From: an uncultured Pelagibacteraceae bacterium
Lineage (GTDB): Bacteria; Pseudomonadota; Alphaproteobacteria; Pelagibacterales; Pelagibacteraceae
NCBI GenBank assembly: GCA_902610755.1
Contig: CACLWW010000001.1
Coordinates: forward strand, 1-64,000
Length of the DNA stretch: 64,000 bases
Direction of reading: 5' to 3'
Under the pieces are notes generated by a model. That model had not been told where the DNA came from and did not search any database. It saw only the letters and a program-made list of their open reading frames with translations. Position numbers and translations under genes: made by a program. Below are positions 50,714 to 59,648 of this stretch, piece after piece. The stretch's first letter is position 1. Every line of letters starts with the position of its first letter.

Positions 50714-51935
50714 AAAAAAATTAGACCTTTCTTTAGGTCGAACTTTTAATCTTTTAAAAAAACTTGGAAACCCTCAAGACAAACTTAAAAATATAGTTAC
50801 TGTAGTAGGAACGAATGCAAAAGCAAGTATGTCATACAGTCTAAAGGCAATCCTTAATCAAGCTGGATTAAAGTGTAATATGTACACCTCTCCACATCTT
50901 CAATCCTATACTGAACGTTTTGTATTTAATGATACTGAAATTGATGAAGAAAATCTTTTTAAATTATTAGAGGATACAGAAAAAGTCTTAGGAGATGATA
51001 ATGCGACTGTTTTTGAAATACTTACATGTGCTTTTTTAAAATATGCAGAAAGCTTCAAAAACAATATCAATATAATTGAAGCTGGATTATTTCATCAATT
51101 CGATAGTACCAATGTTTTTAAAAAAAATTTAATGACATTGATTGGTGTGATACATAACGATCATTTTCAATGGTTAGATAATAAGAGTATTGACGGAGTT
51201 ATACATGAAAAAACTTGTAAGCTTTTAAACTCTAATATTTTTGTAAACAAACAGGTGAATGATGAAATAGGTAAAAAAGTGGAAGAATCTTTAGCTCAAA
51301 ATACATCAAATAAATATTTTTTTGGAAAAAACTTCAATATCTCAAGATCAGATAATAGCTTCATTCAATACCAAGATGATATTGGTGAATTGATATTACC
51401 AGAACCCAATATTCTAGGAGACCATCAACTTAATAATATTAGTACTTCAATTGCAGCATCTAGAAAAATATTTAATGTTAAAGATCAAGATATCAAATCA
51501 GGTATTCAAAATATCTCTCTTAAAGGAAGATTGCAGGAAATAAAGTCAGGAAAAATCAAAAAAATTGCAGGTAATAATAGATTGGTAGTTGACGGAGGCC
51601 ATAATATTTCAAGCAGTTATGTTATTGCAAACTGGATTAAAAAACAAAATCAAAAAGTTAATCTCGTTGTAGCTATGATGAAAGATAAGGATCATAAAGA
51701 ATTTATGAAATCTTTTGAAGGTCTAGTAAACTCAATTACTTTAATTGATATTCCTAATCAAGATGGAGGAATTTCCAAAAAAGAATTGAAGGAAAAAATA
51801 AGCGATCTCAATTTTACATTAAAAATATCCGATAGTATCGATAGTGCAATTCGATCAAATTCAAAAGATATAAATGCTATTACCTTAGTGTGTGGATCGC
51901 TTTATTTAATTGGGGAAGTCTTAAATTTAAATTAA
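50667..51935 (+). CDS. folC: Folylpolyglutamate/dihydrofolate synthase (divergent P-loop)
   Basis: A 422-residue Mur-ligase-like enzyme that adds glutamate to folates. YTSPHLQSYTERF and VVDGGHNISSS are family motifs. The ATP loop is VGTNAKASMS where nearly all have GTNGKGST, and AGLFHQFDSTN replaces the usual VGLGGRLDATN. The Lys of the loop is kept. It starts inside accD with a 47-base overlap, the longest in this operon, so the start could lie later, although no better one is seen. Confidence 0.85.
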   Translation: MNKLQNLISELEKHHKKKLDLSLGRTFNLLKKLGNPQDKLKNIVTVVGTNAKASMSYSLKAILNQAGLKCNMYTSPHLQSYTERFVFNDTEIDEENLFKLLEDTEKVLGDDNATVFEILTCAFLKYAESFKNNINIIEAGLFHQFDSTNVFKKNLMTLIGVIHNDHFQWLDNKSIDGVIHEKTCKLLNSNIFVNKQVNDEIGKKVEESLAQNTSNKYFFGKNFNISRSDNSFIQYQDDIGELILPEPNILGDHQLNNISTSIAASRKIFNVKDQDIKSGIQNISLKGRLQEIKSGKIKKIAGNNRLVVDGGHNISSSYVIANWIKKQNQKVNLVVAMMKDKDHKEFMKSFEGLVNSITLIDIPNQDGGISKKELKEKISDLNFTLKISDSIDSAIRSNSKDINAITLVCGSLYLIGEVLNLN

Positions 51936-52249
51936 GTATTTTCTTTAATCCAAGAAACAATATTAGATTTAGTGGTTGCTCCAACTTTTGTCGCCTTTAA
52001 TTCTCCACCAGAAAATAGGAGCATAGTTGGTATACCTCTGATTCCGTATTTTGTTGGAGTGTTAGGTTCGTTATCAATATTGTGTTTTGCAATTACAACA
52101 TCAGACATCTCATTAGAAATTTCTTCTAAGATTGGTCCGATTTGTTTGCAAGGTCCACACCACTCTGCCCAGAAGTCAACTATAACTGGTTTGCCAGCTT
52201 TAATAACTTCTGCTTCAAAATTTTCATCTGTTACGTTTACAGTAGCCAT
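51932..52249 (-). CDS. trxA: Thioredoxin
   Basis: A 105-residue thioredoxin with the active site WCGPC (Cys31, Cys34), DFWAEW before it and GIRGIPTMLLF with the cis-Pro. It is fully canonical. It overlaps the convergent folC by 4 bases. folC-trxA neighbourhood is common in Alphaproteobacteria. Confidence 0.96.
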   Translation of the reverse strand: MATVNVTDENFEAEVIKAGKPVIVDFWAEWCGPCKQIGPILEEISNEMSDVVIAKHNIDNEPNTPTKYGIRGIPTMLLFSGGELKATKVGATTKSNIVSWIKENT

Positions 52250-52315
52250 AGTATTTATATATAAAGATTGGATTTATATTCAAGCCCAAAATGATTAAAA
52301 TTTATTTTATCCACA

Positions 52316-53746
52316 TTAAACATTTTGATATTTCTTCTCAATGGACATTACAAAATTATTTAGTTGGTCCAAAAATTTGAGATTTTTCTCGTCGTTTTCA
52401 TTGGTAAACTTATCTCTTAAATTGTCGCACTCAAAATAAAATTCTTTGCAAGTCCACCACTTCTCTTTTTTATCACTAAGAATTCTCTTAGCTATATCTT
52501 GCTTCACCTGTTTTAAAATAGATTCGGGCAGAACATGTGGAGCTTCTTGAAATATTATTTTTTTACCAAATCCAACAAGTCTTTCATCCTCAAACTTATC
52601 CAGCAGTCTTAGTTTATCTGACCAAGATGCCTCGTGCCATTTTGAGAATAAATTTGTATCTTTGTTTGGAGTGAACTTTTTATATATACTTTCTTCTGGA
52701 AGTATATCCTCTTGAGATTTTGATTGTTCTTTTTCTTCAGCAATTTCTCTTAAAGCGGTTAATATATTTTCTGAAAACTTTTCGTTACTGTTTACTAATT
52801 CAGCTCTTTTTATCAGAATATTTTTATCTATTGCATTATAGGGTTCAACATCCATACCAAATTTTTTATCCAAAATTATAGGTGCTTTGTTTGATCTGAT
52901 AGTTCTTAAAAATTTGGGTGATTTTTTCATCTCAGCTTTTAAATCATTGATCGACATTTTTAGAAGAGGCTCTACATCAACCCTTAAGTCGACTGCTTGA
53001 CCCCACTGATATATTGGATGGGTACAGAATTTCGGGTGGAGAGGAGCACAAAGGTAAAGTCTTGATTTTCCATAGAAATACTCATTTAAAGTAATAACCT
53101 TTTCTTTTTTAATAATTGTTTCTGTGTCTAGCTTATTTGCAGTTTTTAAAAAATCGTTCCAAGTTTCTGGCTGCTTTTTCTTAATTAAGCCTAGTACTTT
53201 AAGTGTGAGCTCAGCATCAAAAATTGCACTATGAGCTCCGCCAGATTCAAAACCATTCATTCTTGCTAAAGACTCTAATTTCATCACCGCGTTACCCTTC
53301 TCGTTAATTTCAGTGTTTAATATTTTATTATCAATAGCGAAAGCACCTCTTGCTATATTTAGTCCATCGTGTCTTTTGTTTGGTGAGGCATTAGTAATAT
53401 AGGGGTATCTAATACCCTTAAAAAACTCTTTTCTAATCATTTCATCATCAAAACCTATGTTTGACCATCCCATGAAGATTGCGGGACTCCACTTTTTAAA
53501 AATTGCTTCAACTTGATTTAACATCTGATAATGGCTTAGGTTCGTTTTTGTTAGCAAATCTACGTTTGTTTTATTAACGAGCAGAGCCATACACTGGGGT
53601 ATTTCACCTTCGGGTAGTCTACATCTTAGATTAAATCTATCTTTTTCTTTAAAGTTTTCATCTACCAATATTCCTCCAATTTCAATTATGCTGCCAAAAT
53701 CAGTAGAAGAACTTGATGATTCAATATCCCAAATAACAATATTCAA
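52316..53746 (-). CDS. sbcB: Exodeoxyribonuclease I
   Basis: A 476-residue 3'-5' single-strand DNA exonuclease. VIWDIESSS (first Asp and Glu), FMGWSNIGFDDEMIRKEFF, KLESLARMNGFESGGAHSAIFDA (last His/Asp of DEDDh) and HPIYQWGQAVDLR fit ExoI. It starts with TTG; AAAGGA 8 bases upstream supports this start. It removes single strands in mismatch repair and recombination; two other nuclease-type genes follow. Confidence 0.9.
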   Translation of the reverse strand: MNIVIWDIESSSSSTDFGSIIEIGGILVDENFKEKDRFNLRCRLPEGEIPQCMALLVNKTNVDLLTKTNLSHYQMLNQVEAIFKKWSPAIFMGWSNIGFDDEMIRKEFFKGIRYPYITNASPNKRHDGLNIARGAFAIDNKILNTEINEKGNAVMKLESLARMNGFESGGAHSAIFDAELTLKVLGLIKKKQPETWNDFLKTANKLDTETIIKKEKVITLNEYFYGKSRLYLCAPLHPKFCTHPIYQWGQAVDLRVDVEPLLKMSINDLKAEMKKSPKFLRTIRSNKAPIILDKKFGMDVEPYNAIDKNILIKRAELVNSNEKFSENILTALREIAEEKEQSKSQEDILPEESIYKKFTPNKDTNLFSKWHEASWSDKLRLLDKFEDERLVGFGKKIIFQEAPHVLPESILKQVKQDIAKRILSDKKEKWWTCKEFYFECDNLRDKFTNENDEKNLKFLDQLNNFVMSIEKKYQNV

Positions 53747-53851
53747 TTTTTTTCCTTTTAACTAAATGCTTTTTGTGAAGAAGATATGATCTCGCATCTA
53801 AACAAGTAGCAAGTAAATTTGTTAGTATATTAATTTAATAATTTGTCAATT

Positions 53852-54535
53852 TCATTTGACAAAAAGGTTGTAAAATTTTTCAACTCTCTCAAGAAATTTA
53901 TTTTGATAATCTAAAAGTTCATTACCTTCAATTTTAAAATCTTGAAATAGTCTGTCTACTGTACACATCAAAACAACTCCCTGTGTGATGTTGGAGTTAT
54001 AAACTGTATTATGCGCTAATGAATAGGCTCCTATTTGTAAAAAATAGTCTTCAATATACTCTTTCTTTTTTGGTTTATTACTTTGTTTAAAATCTAAAAT
54101 TGTCTCTCTACCTTCATAAACACCTATACAGTCAGCTGTGCCAGCATATTTGTTGGGGTAATATAGTGTTGCTTCAGCACCCCAAACCTCTGTTAGTTTG
54201 TTTTTTAGGCCATTATCTATAATTTCTTCTGCCATTTTTTTTGAGTGATTTTTATCATCAATTAAATCTTGATTAAGCTTTCCATGTAGAAACTCTTCAA
54301 TAAACTTGTGAATTGAGCTACCTCTACTTGATGCTTCTTTTTTGATTCTATCTGCCTCAAGCTTTCCGACTCTTTCCTTCCATGCAGCTAATGCAGCTTT
54401 GTCCTCTTCACTTTTTGTTGCTGAGAGTATAGTTGTAACAGAGGGTAAGTTAGATCCATCTAAAGAGTAGTGCCTTTTTCCTTGAATTAATGCTCGAGTA
54501 GAACTTGGATAATTAAATTTTTTATTCCATTCCAT
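53852..54535 (-). CDS. PD-(D/E)XK nuclease family protein
   Basis: A 227-residue protein. SVTTILSAT near the N-terminus, RGSSIHKFIEEFL, KYAGTADCIGVYEGRETILDFKQSNKPK (the Asp and Asp-x-Lys of the nuclease core) and FLQIGAYSLAHN (motif QxxxY) match RecB/MGME1-like exonucleases, which are also frequent in marine phages. It probably cuts single-stranded DNA ends. It lies between sbcB and rmuC, suggesting a DNA-repair cluster. Confidence 0.78.
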   Translation of the reverse strand: MEWNKKFNYPSSTRALIQGKRHYSLDGSNLPSVTTILSATKSEEDKAALAAWKERVGKLEADRIKKEASSRGSSIHKFIEEFLHGKLNQDLIDDKNHSKKMAEEIIDNGLKNKLTEVWGAEATLYYPNKYAGTADCIGVYEGRETILDFKQSNKPKKKEYIEDYFLQIGAYSLAHNTVYNSNITQGVVLMCTVDRLFQDFKIEGNELLDYQNKFLERVEKFYNLFVK

Positions 54536-54571
54536 TTGAGCTGTTATATTTGTTTTTTAATTTGAAATGAA

Positions 54572-55627
54572 TTAGTTTTTAGCTTGTTTGGGTTGTTTAC
54601 TTAGCTTTTCTACATTCTCTGTATTGATAGCTCTTTCAATCTGCTCTGGATCTTTTATATTTTCTAGTGTCCGCGTTATAGATCTGGCATCTTTTCCAAA
54701 ACTGTCAACGACTGTCATAGCCTCCTCTAATTTTTTTCTTAATTTATAAATATTATCGAAATGAGTTGAAAATCTAGTGCTGATTGTTTTTAAATGATCA
54801 TAGATTTCTGTTGCGTGCTTTTGAACTTTCAAAGTTTGAAATCCCATATGAAGAGATTGCAAATAAGCTGAGAGAGTATTTGGTCCTAAAATTACAACTT
54901 TATACTTTTTCATTATTTCTTGTGTCAACAGCTCTTTATTAACAGGGTCTTGGTAAGAGCTTAATTCCGAAAATAAACTTTCTGTTGGAGCATAAACAAT
55001 TGCGAAGTCTGTGGTTTTAGGAGGGTTTATATATTTATCATTAACTGATTTTGCTTTGTCCCTAAAAGCTTTTGCTAAATTTTTTCTTGCATCAGCGGCG
55101 GCCTTTTTATCCTCATCTTTAAATGCATCCTCTATGGCCTTAAATTTATCTACAGGAAAATGACTATCTACAGGTACAAGCACATCCTCCTTAAGTTTGA
55201 TAGCAAACTCAACATTTTCACTCGTATCTTCTTTCATTTTAACATTAGACAAATATTGTGAAGCTGGTAACAAATCCTCTAATAAAGATCCTAAACTGAA
55301 TTCAGCTAACGTTCCAAATTTTTTCACCCCTGCAAGTATCTTATTTATGCCTCTCTGGCTTTCATTCAAATCTTTTACCTGCATATTAAATGCTTCAACT
55401 TTTTGATTTACTGATGTTAGTGTCTGAGTCATATCTCTTGTGACATCTTTAGATAAACTGTTAAAAGATGCACTCATTGTATTAAATGAACTATTAATAC
55501 TATCCCTTAAATTATTAATTTCTTGAGAATTATCTTTTGGTTCCGATTTATTTCTCCTCTGAGTAATTAATAGGTAAATTATTATTACCATTAAAACTAA
55601 AATTAAATATAATATCGAATCTTGCAT
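54572..55627 (-). CDS. rmuC: DNA recombination protein RmuC
   Basis: A 351-residue protein with an N-terminal membrane helix (residues 3-21), a long coiled coil (25-95) and the RmuC domain: GTLAEFSLGSLLEDLLPASQY, VPVDSHFPVDKFKAIEDA, DFAIVYAPTESLFSEL and VVILGPNTLSAYLQSLHMGF. It is linked to limiting inversions and rearrangements. Its gene order with the two exonucleases supports a shared role. Confidence 0.9.
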   Translation of the reverse strand: MQDSILYLILVLMVIIIYLLITQRRNKSEPKDNSQEINNLRDSINSSFNTMSASFNSLSKDVTRDMTQTLTSVNQKVEAFNMQVKDLNESQRGINKILAGVKKFGTLAEFSLGSLLEDLLPASQYLSNVKMKEDTSENVEFAIKLKEDVLVPVDSHFPVDKFKAIEDAFKDEDKKAAADARKNLAKAFRDKAKSVNDKYINPPKTTDFAIVYAPTESLFSELSSYQDPVNKELLTQEIMKKYKVVILGPNTLSAYLQSLHMGFQTLKVQKHATEIYDHLKTISTRFSTHFDNIYKLRKKLEEAMTVVDSFGKDARSITRTLENIKDPEQIERAINTENVEKLSKQPKQAKN

Positions 55628-55718
55628 GCTATCAATTATGAATATTCCTATTTTATCAAACTATACAAGTAAAAAGATTAAAAAAACAAATGAAATTGTA
55701 ATATAATTAATTAAAATA

Positions 55719-55850
55719 ATGGAATTTCAATTAACCTTTAAAATAATAATTATAGTAGGAGTTTTAATAGCTGTTTATGCAACTTTAAGAAATTTAGATG
55801 TAATTAAAATTATTCTTATCTATCTTAAGGACTTGTTACTAAGAAAGTAG
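55719..55850 (+). CDS. Small single-membrane-segment protein
   Basis: A 43-residue frame from ATG 55719 to TAG 55848-55850: MEFQLTFKIIIIVGVLIAVY begins a strong membrane helix, followed by TLRNLDVIK and a hydrophobic, basic tail. It fills the gap between divergent rmuC and convergent hisG, overlapping hisG by 12 bases. No family is recognised. A plausible small membrane protein. Confidence 0.5.
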   Translation: MEFQLTFKIIIIVGVLIAVYATLRNLDVIKIILIYLKDLLLRK

Positions 55851-56522
55851 CTTAATAATATTTTTTAAACCTATTTTTGAAAAACTTTTTTTTGATGAAA
55901 AAACACACGCCTGAGATTTCAAAATTTCACCGTCTTTAAGTATACGTAAATTGTTACTTTTAATAGTTTTCCCAGTAGAGGTAATATCAGAAATCAAATT
56001 TGCTGAACCAGTAAAAGGATAAACTTCCGTGGCGCCCAAACTTTCGACAATTTGAAATTGAGTTACACCTTTTGAAAATAAGAAGTCCCTAGTCAGTTTG
56101 GGATATTTTGTTGCAACTCTAAGTCTTTTCTTTTTTTTATCTCTAAATTCAAAAGCAATTTCTTCTAAGTCTGCAATTGTTTGAACATCAATCCACGGAT
56201 CAGGAATAGCAACAACCAGATTCGCTTTTCCAAAATCGTATTTTTTAACAAGGTTTATTTTTTTTTGTGTATTAAATTCACTTTCTTTAAATAAGTCAAA
56301 GCCAGAAAAACCTATATCTAGAGAACCATCCCCTAGTCTTTCTACAATTTCTCTAGCATGTAAATATAATATTTTTAAATTTTTTTTATTTTTAATTGAT
56401 CCAATGAGATCCCTTTCCCCTCTTTCTGAAATAAGTTTTAGTTTTTTTATTTTAAAAATCTTTAAAACGTCTTTCCTTAATCTGCCTTTGCTTGGTATAC
56501 CTATGTTAATTATATTTTTCAT
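55839..56522 (-). CDS. hisG: ATP phosphoribosyltransferase catalytic subunit (short form)
   Basis: A 227-residue enzyme for the first step of histidine synthesis. IGIPSKGRLRKDVLKIF, GSLDIGFSGFDLF and TGSANLISDITSTGKTIKSN are family motifs. It is the short form without a regulatory domain and needs HisZ, whose gene is directly upstream. Confidence 0.94.
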   Translation of the reverse strand: MKNIINIGIPSKGRLRKDVLKIFKIKKLKLISERGERDLIGSIKNKKNLKILYLHAREIVERLGDGSLDIGFSGFDLFKESEFNTQKKINLVKKYDFGKANLVVAIPDPWIDVQTIADLEEIAFEFRDKKKKRLRVATKYPKLTRDFLFSKGVTQFQIVESLGATEVYPFTGSANLISDITSTGKTIKSNNLRILKDGEILKSQACVFSSKKSFSKIGLKNIIKLLS

Positions 56523-56525
56523 AAT

Positions 56526-57575
56526 TTACTTTAAATTTATTGCTGCCCCAACAGCTGGCACTTTTTTTTTCGATCCTAAATCGGAAATTAATTGATCATA
56601 TCTTCCACCATTAAATATATTTTTAATTTTATTTTTTGATTTAATGTCAATTTTAAACACCATGCCTGTGTAGTATTCGAGTTGTCTTCCAAAGGCAGTT
56701 GAAAAAATTACATTAAGCTTTGAAACTTTTTTATTTGATAAAGGAAAATATTTTTGATCAACTGCTAGATTAATTTTATTTTTTTTAAAAAATTTATTTA
56801 ATTTCTGTGCCGCTTTGTTGATTGGACATTTGATCTTTAAAAACCCTCTAATAATTTTAGAAACATTTCTACCCTTGCTTGGGCGTCTTGGATCTTTAAT
56901 CTTTTTATCAAACCTCTTTAAAATTTCATCAATGGATCTGCCAGCAATTATTGATGACTTATTTTCTTTTGTCATTCTTAAATAACGTTTTTTATCAACC
57001 TCTACAATTGTTGGATCAACATCTGAGTTTGTTTCTAATCTTTTCAGCAAGTCGTTGAAATAGCTTTCTCTCCAAAAATGTCTTGAAAGTCTCAACTTCC
57101 ATCTCTTAGGGATATCCAATTTTGAGATTAAAAGATTAAATATTTCCACATTTCCTATTGTCAATGTGCCTGTAGAATACTTTAAGTTTTTTATTGATTT
57201 AAGAGAAGTATCAATTATTTCTTTATCATCTTTTTTCTCATCTTTTGAACCAATAATTTCAAATCCAATTTGGTCTCTAATAATTGAGTCTTTTTTATTG
57301 TTTGATTTTCTATATGCCTGACCGCTATAAAATATTTTTTCTTTAGTTTTAAGATTGTTTTCAAGGTACCTTAAGCAAGAAACTATTGTTAAATCAGGTC
57401 TTAAACATAACTCGCTTCCATTTTGATCAATAAATGAAAAAATAAACTTTCTAAAATTTTCACCTGATCTTTGAACTATGTGATTAGCTTCAATTACGGA
57501 TGGTAATTCAATGTATTTAAATCCTTTAGATTTTACAGATTTAAGAATTTTTTCAGATAAATTTTTTGATTTCAT
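56526..57575 (-). CDS. hisZ: ATP phosphoribosyltransferase regulatory subunit HisZ
   Basis: A 349-residue paralogue of HisRS catalytic domain that binds histidine and controls HisG. LCLRPDLTIVSCLRYLEN is class II motif 2-like, YSGQAYRKSN follows, and FGRQLEYYTGMVFKID with NGGRYDQLISDLG matches the HisRS-type core. No anticodon domain is present. It overlaps hisS by 23 bases and precedes hisG, giving hisS-hisZ-hisG. Confidence 0.92.
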   Translation of the reverse strand: MKSKNLSEKILKSVKSKGFKYIELPSVIEANHIVQRSGENFRKFIFSFIDQNGSELCLRPDLTIVSCLRYLENNLKTKEKIFYSGQAYRKSNNKKDSIIRDQIGFEIIGSKDEKKDDKEIIDTSLKSIKNLKYSTGTLTIGNVEIFNLLISKLDIPKRWKLRLSRHFWRESYFNDLLKRLETNSDVDPTIVEVDKKRYLRMTKENKSSIIAGRSIDEILKRFDKKIKDPRRPSKGRNVSKIIRGFLKIKCPINKAAQKLNKFFKKNKINLAVDQKYFPLSNKKVSKLNVIFSTAFGRQLEYYTGMVFKIDIKSKNKIKNIFNGGRYDQLISDLGSKKKVPAVGAAINLK

Positions 57576-58947
57576 TGATTAAATTTTCTTTTGAAAACGT
57601 AACTTGATTATTTTCTCCTTTAACCCCAAGAAGATTTTTCAAGGTGATGTTGTTATCTTTAAATTCATTTTCCCCACAAATTACAGCGACCGGACACCCT
57701 CTTTTATTGGCATAAGTTAATTGTTTCCCGAGATTTTTTTTACTGTCTAAAAAGATTTCTGAATTAATATTACTTTCTCTCAAAGTTTCTAAAATTTCGT
57801 AGTAATTTTTTAAATATTTTTCATCCATCACACAAACAATAACTGGCTTTTGTTCGTTGACTTCTGGGTTTAATTGCATCATCGCAAATAACAATCTATC
57901 AACACCAATACTTACACCTGTACCAGGTATATCTACTCCTTTAAATCTAGATATTAATTTATTGTATTGTCCTCCAGAGCAAATGCTTCCAATATCTACT
58001 TCTTTGTTTTTGTTGTTTTTTGCTTTAAAACTAAGATTGGTTTCAACACAAAAACCATCATAATATGCAAGACCTCTTACAATTGCAAAATTAGTTTTAA
58101 TTTGACCAGAATAATTTCCAAATTTTAAAATTTCTAGAAGATCCTCTAATTCTTTAATTCCTTCTTGTGTTAAAGGATTTTTAAAATTTTGTTTAAGTTT
58201 ACTCAAATCATTAATCTTTAAAAAATCTAAAATCTTAGATACTTGGTCATCACTTAGATTAGCACCTTTTGTAATTGCACCACTTTTATCTTTTCTCTCT
58301 TTTTTTAATAAATCCTCAACACCTCTTAATCCAAAACCAGGTTTATCAAGCTTGTCTATAGCTCTCATAACCTTTGTCTGTTTAGTATCTGGAATCTTTA
58401 GATCTTTGATTATACCTTGAATTATTTTTCTGTTGCTGACGTTGATGATAAATTGATCTGTTTCTAAGCCACACTCCGACAATGTGCTTGCAATTAAATT
58501 ACATAATTCTGCATTCGCTTGAGCTGGGTTAACATTTCCTACAATATCACAATCTGCTTGCGTAAATTCCCTGTATCGCGCATTTCCAGCTTTCTCATTT
58601 CTAAATACATTTTGGATTGCATATCTTTTATATATCGATGGAAGATCTTGATTGTTTAGAGCAACAAATCTCGCTAATGGACTTGATAAATCATAACGAA
58701 GGGTAATATCTTTAGTTCCGTCTTTAAAAGAAAATACATCTGACATAGGATTACTTTCATCCTCTGCGAGAAAGGATCCAATATTTTCTGCAATTTCAAA
58801 AGATGGAGTTTCCAAAGGGTCAAACCCGTATTTTATAAAATTATTCTCTATAACTTTTAAAAGTTTCTTTTTAAGAAGTAATTTTTTATTCCACCTATCT
58901 TCAAATCCCTGAGGCAACCCAGGAGTTAATTTATTTTCTTTACTCAT
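57553..58947 (-). CDS. hisS: Histidyl-tRNA synthetase
   Basis: A 464-residue class II synthetase from ATG 58947 (MSKENKLTPGLPQGFEDR). Motif 2 is KRYAIQNVFRNEKAGNARYREFTQAD, the histidine motif LAYYDGFCVET is present, and motif 3 is GTGVSIGVDRL; the anticodon domain follows. The ATG is only 5 bases from the tRNA-His 3' end, with no room for a ribosome-binding site after tRNA release. The longer frame to 59013 lies inside the tRNA gene and is not used. Confidence 0.94.
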   Translation of the reverse strand: MSKENKLTPGLPQGFEDRWNKKLLLKKKLLKVIENNFIKYGFDPLETPSFEIAENIGSFLAEDESNPMSDVFSFKDGTKDITLRYDLSSPLARFVALNNQDLPSIYKRYAIQNVFRNEKAGNARYREFTQADCDIVGNVNPAQANAELCNLIASTLSECGLETDQFIINVSNRKIIQGIIKDLKIPDTKQTKVMRAIDKLDKPGFGLRGVEDLLKKERKDKSGAITKGANLSDDQVSKILDFLKINDLSKLKQNFKNPLTQEGIKELEDLLEILKFGNYSGQIKTNFAIVRGLAYYDGFCVETNLSFKAKNNKNKEVDIGSICSGGQYNKLISRFKGVDIPGTGVSIGVDRLLFAMMQLNPEVNEQKPVIVCVMDEKYLKNYYEILETLRESNINSEIFLDSKKNLGKQLTYANKRGCPVAVICGENEFKDNNITLKNLLGVKGENNQVTFSKENLINEIKKFI

Positions 58948-58952
58948 TTTTT

Positions 58953-59027
58953 TGGTACCCTGGCTTGGGATCGAACCAAAAACTGAAGTTCCACAAACTT
59001 CCGTGATAACCATTTCACCACCAGGGC
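58953..59027 (-). tRNA. tRNA-His (GTG)
   Basis: A cloverleaf with encoded CCA. The anticodon loop TTGTGGA holds GTG, stem GAAGT/ACTTC; the T-loop is TTCGATC. The acceptor ends in U72-A73, with G1 opposite U72, instead of the common C73. A G is encoded at 59028 (position -1) but would face A73. Many Alphaproteobacteria have tRNA-His with A73 and no need of G-1. The gene is 5 bases upstream of hisS on the same strand. Confidence 0.93.
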
Positions 59028-59191
59028 CTATGTTTATTTTATATTAATTGTTGTTAAATTTAAATTTATTAAATAATTAAATAGCTAGCGTGCAGCCAGC
59101 ATGCGTATGATGTCTGTGAAGTGAATTGAACTTATTATTTAATATAGTCATAGAGCTTAAATAGCATTTAATTCTAGAAATACAAGAATGA

Positions 59192-59238
59192 ATTGTATAG
59201 GAATAGCAAACTCAATGGGTTTTATACTCCTATACAAT
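59192..59238. repeat. 11-bp perfect inverted repeat in the gap after csp
   Basis: ATTGTATAGGA (59192-59202) and TCCTATACAAT (59228-59238) are perfect inverted arms with a 25-base loop, 15 bases past the csp stop. No U-run follows on either strand, so it is not a standard terminator. The whole gap 59030-59253 has no gene; it also holds a small GC-rich hairpin around the GCGTGC/GCATGC pair (about 59088-59106). A small RNA or an mRNA 3' stabiliser is possible. Confidence 0.5.
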
Positions 59239-59253
59239 AATGATGAATTAGAA

Positions 59254-59463
59254 TTAAGAGGTTTTTTGCAGTTTTACTGCGGCAGGACCTTTTTCTCCGT
59301 CTTCAACTTCAAATGTAATTTCGTCACCTTCGTTTAAGAATCTTAAACCAGCTTCTCTAACAGCAGAAGCATGCACGAATACATCTTTTTCTTTATCTTC
59401 TCGTTCAATGAAACCATAACCTTTTTTTCCATTAAACCACTTTACTTTACCTTTTAGACTCAT
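59254..59463 (-). CDS. Cold-shock protein
   Basis: A 69-residue OB-fold protein. [16 protein letters not shown] (RNP-1) and [10 protein letters not shown] (RNP-2) bind single-stranded RNA or DNA. It acts as an RNA chaperone. The leader of about 100 bases before the tRNA-Phe gene holds a small perfect hairpin (59488-59503, CTTTGT-TTAT-ACAAAG), which may affect translation. Confidence 0.95.
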   Translation of the reverse strand: MSLKGKVKWFNGKKGYGFIEREDKEKDVFVHASAVREAGLRFLNEGDEITFEVEDGEKGPAAVKLQKTS

Positions 59464-59572
59464 TTTACTCTTTCTTTATTAGTTTATCTTTGTTTATACA
59501 AAGAATGTGTTTTGTTATTAGATTTCTAAATTAGATGCAAGTGATTTAATTGTCTATTATTGAGCTTTTTGG

Positions 59573-59647
59573 TGGTGGCCTTGGTAAGAATCGCACTTAC
59601 GACACATACCTTTTCAGGGTACTGCTCTACTACTGAGCTACAAGGCC
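59573..59647 (-). tRNA. tRNA-Phe (GAA) with unusual elbow
   Basis: A 75-base cloverleaf with encoded CCA. The acceptor GGCCTTG/CAAGGCC is perfect and the anticodon loop CTGAAAA holds GAA. The D-loop is AGTAGTA (no GG pair) and the T-loop TGCGATT (G where T55 is nearly universal). Its first base is one nucleotide after the infA stop, so RNase P would cut right behind the infA frame. Confidence 0.9.
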
Positions 59648-59648
59648 A

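Noticed and set aside
58948-59013. Longer HisRS start
   Set aside because: The extension would translate the tRNA-His gene; residues from ATG 58947 match the family start.
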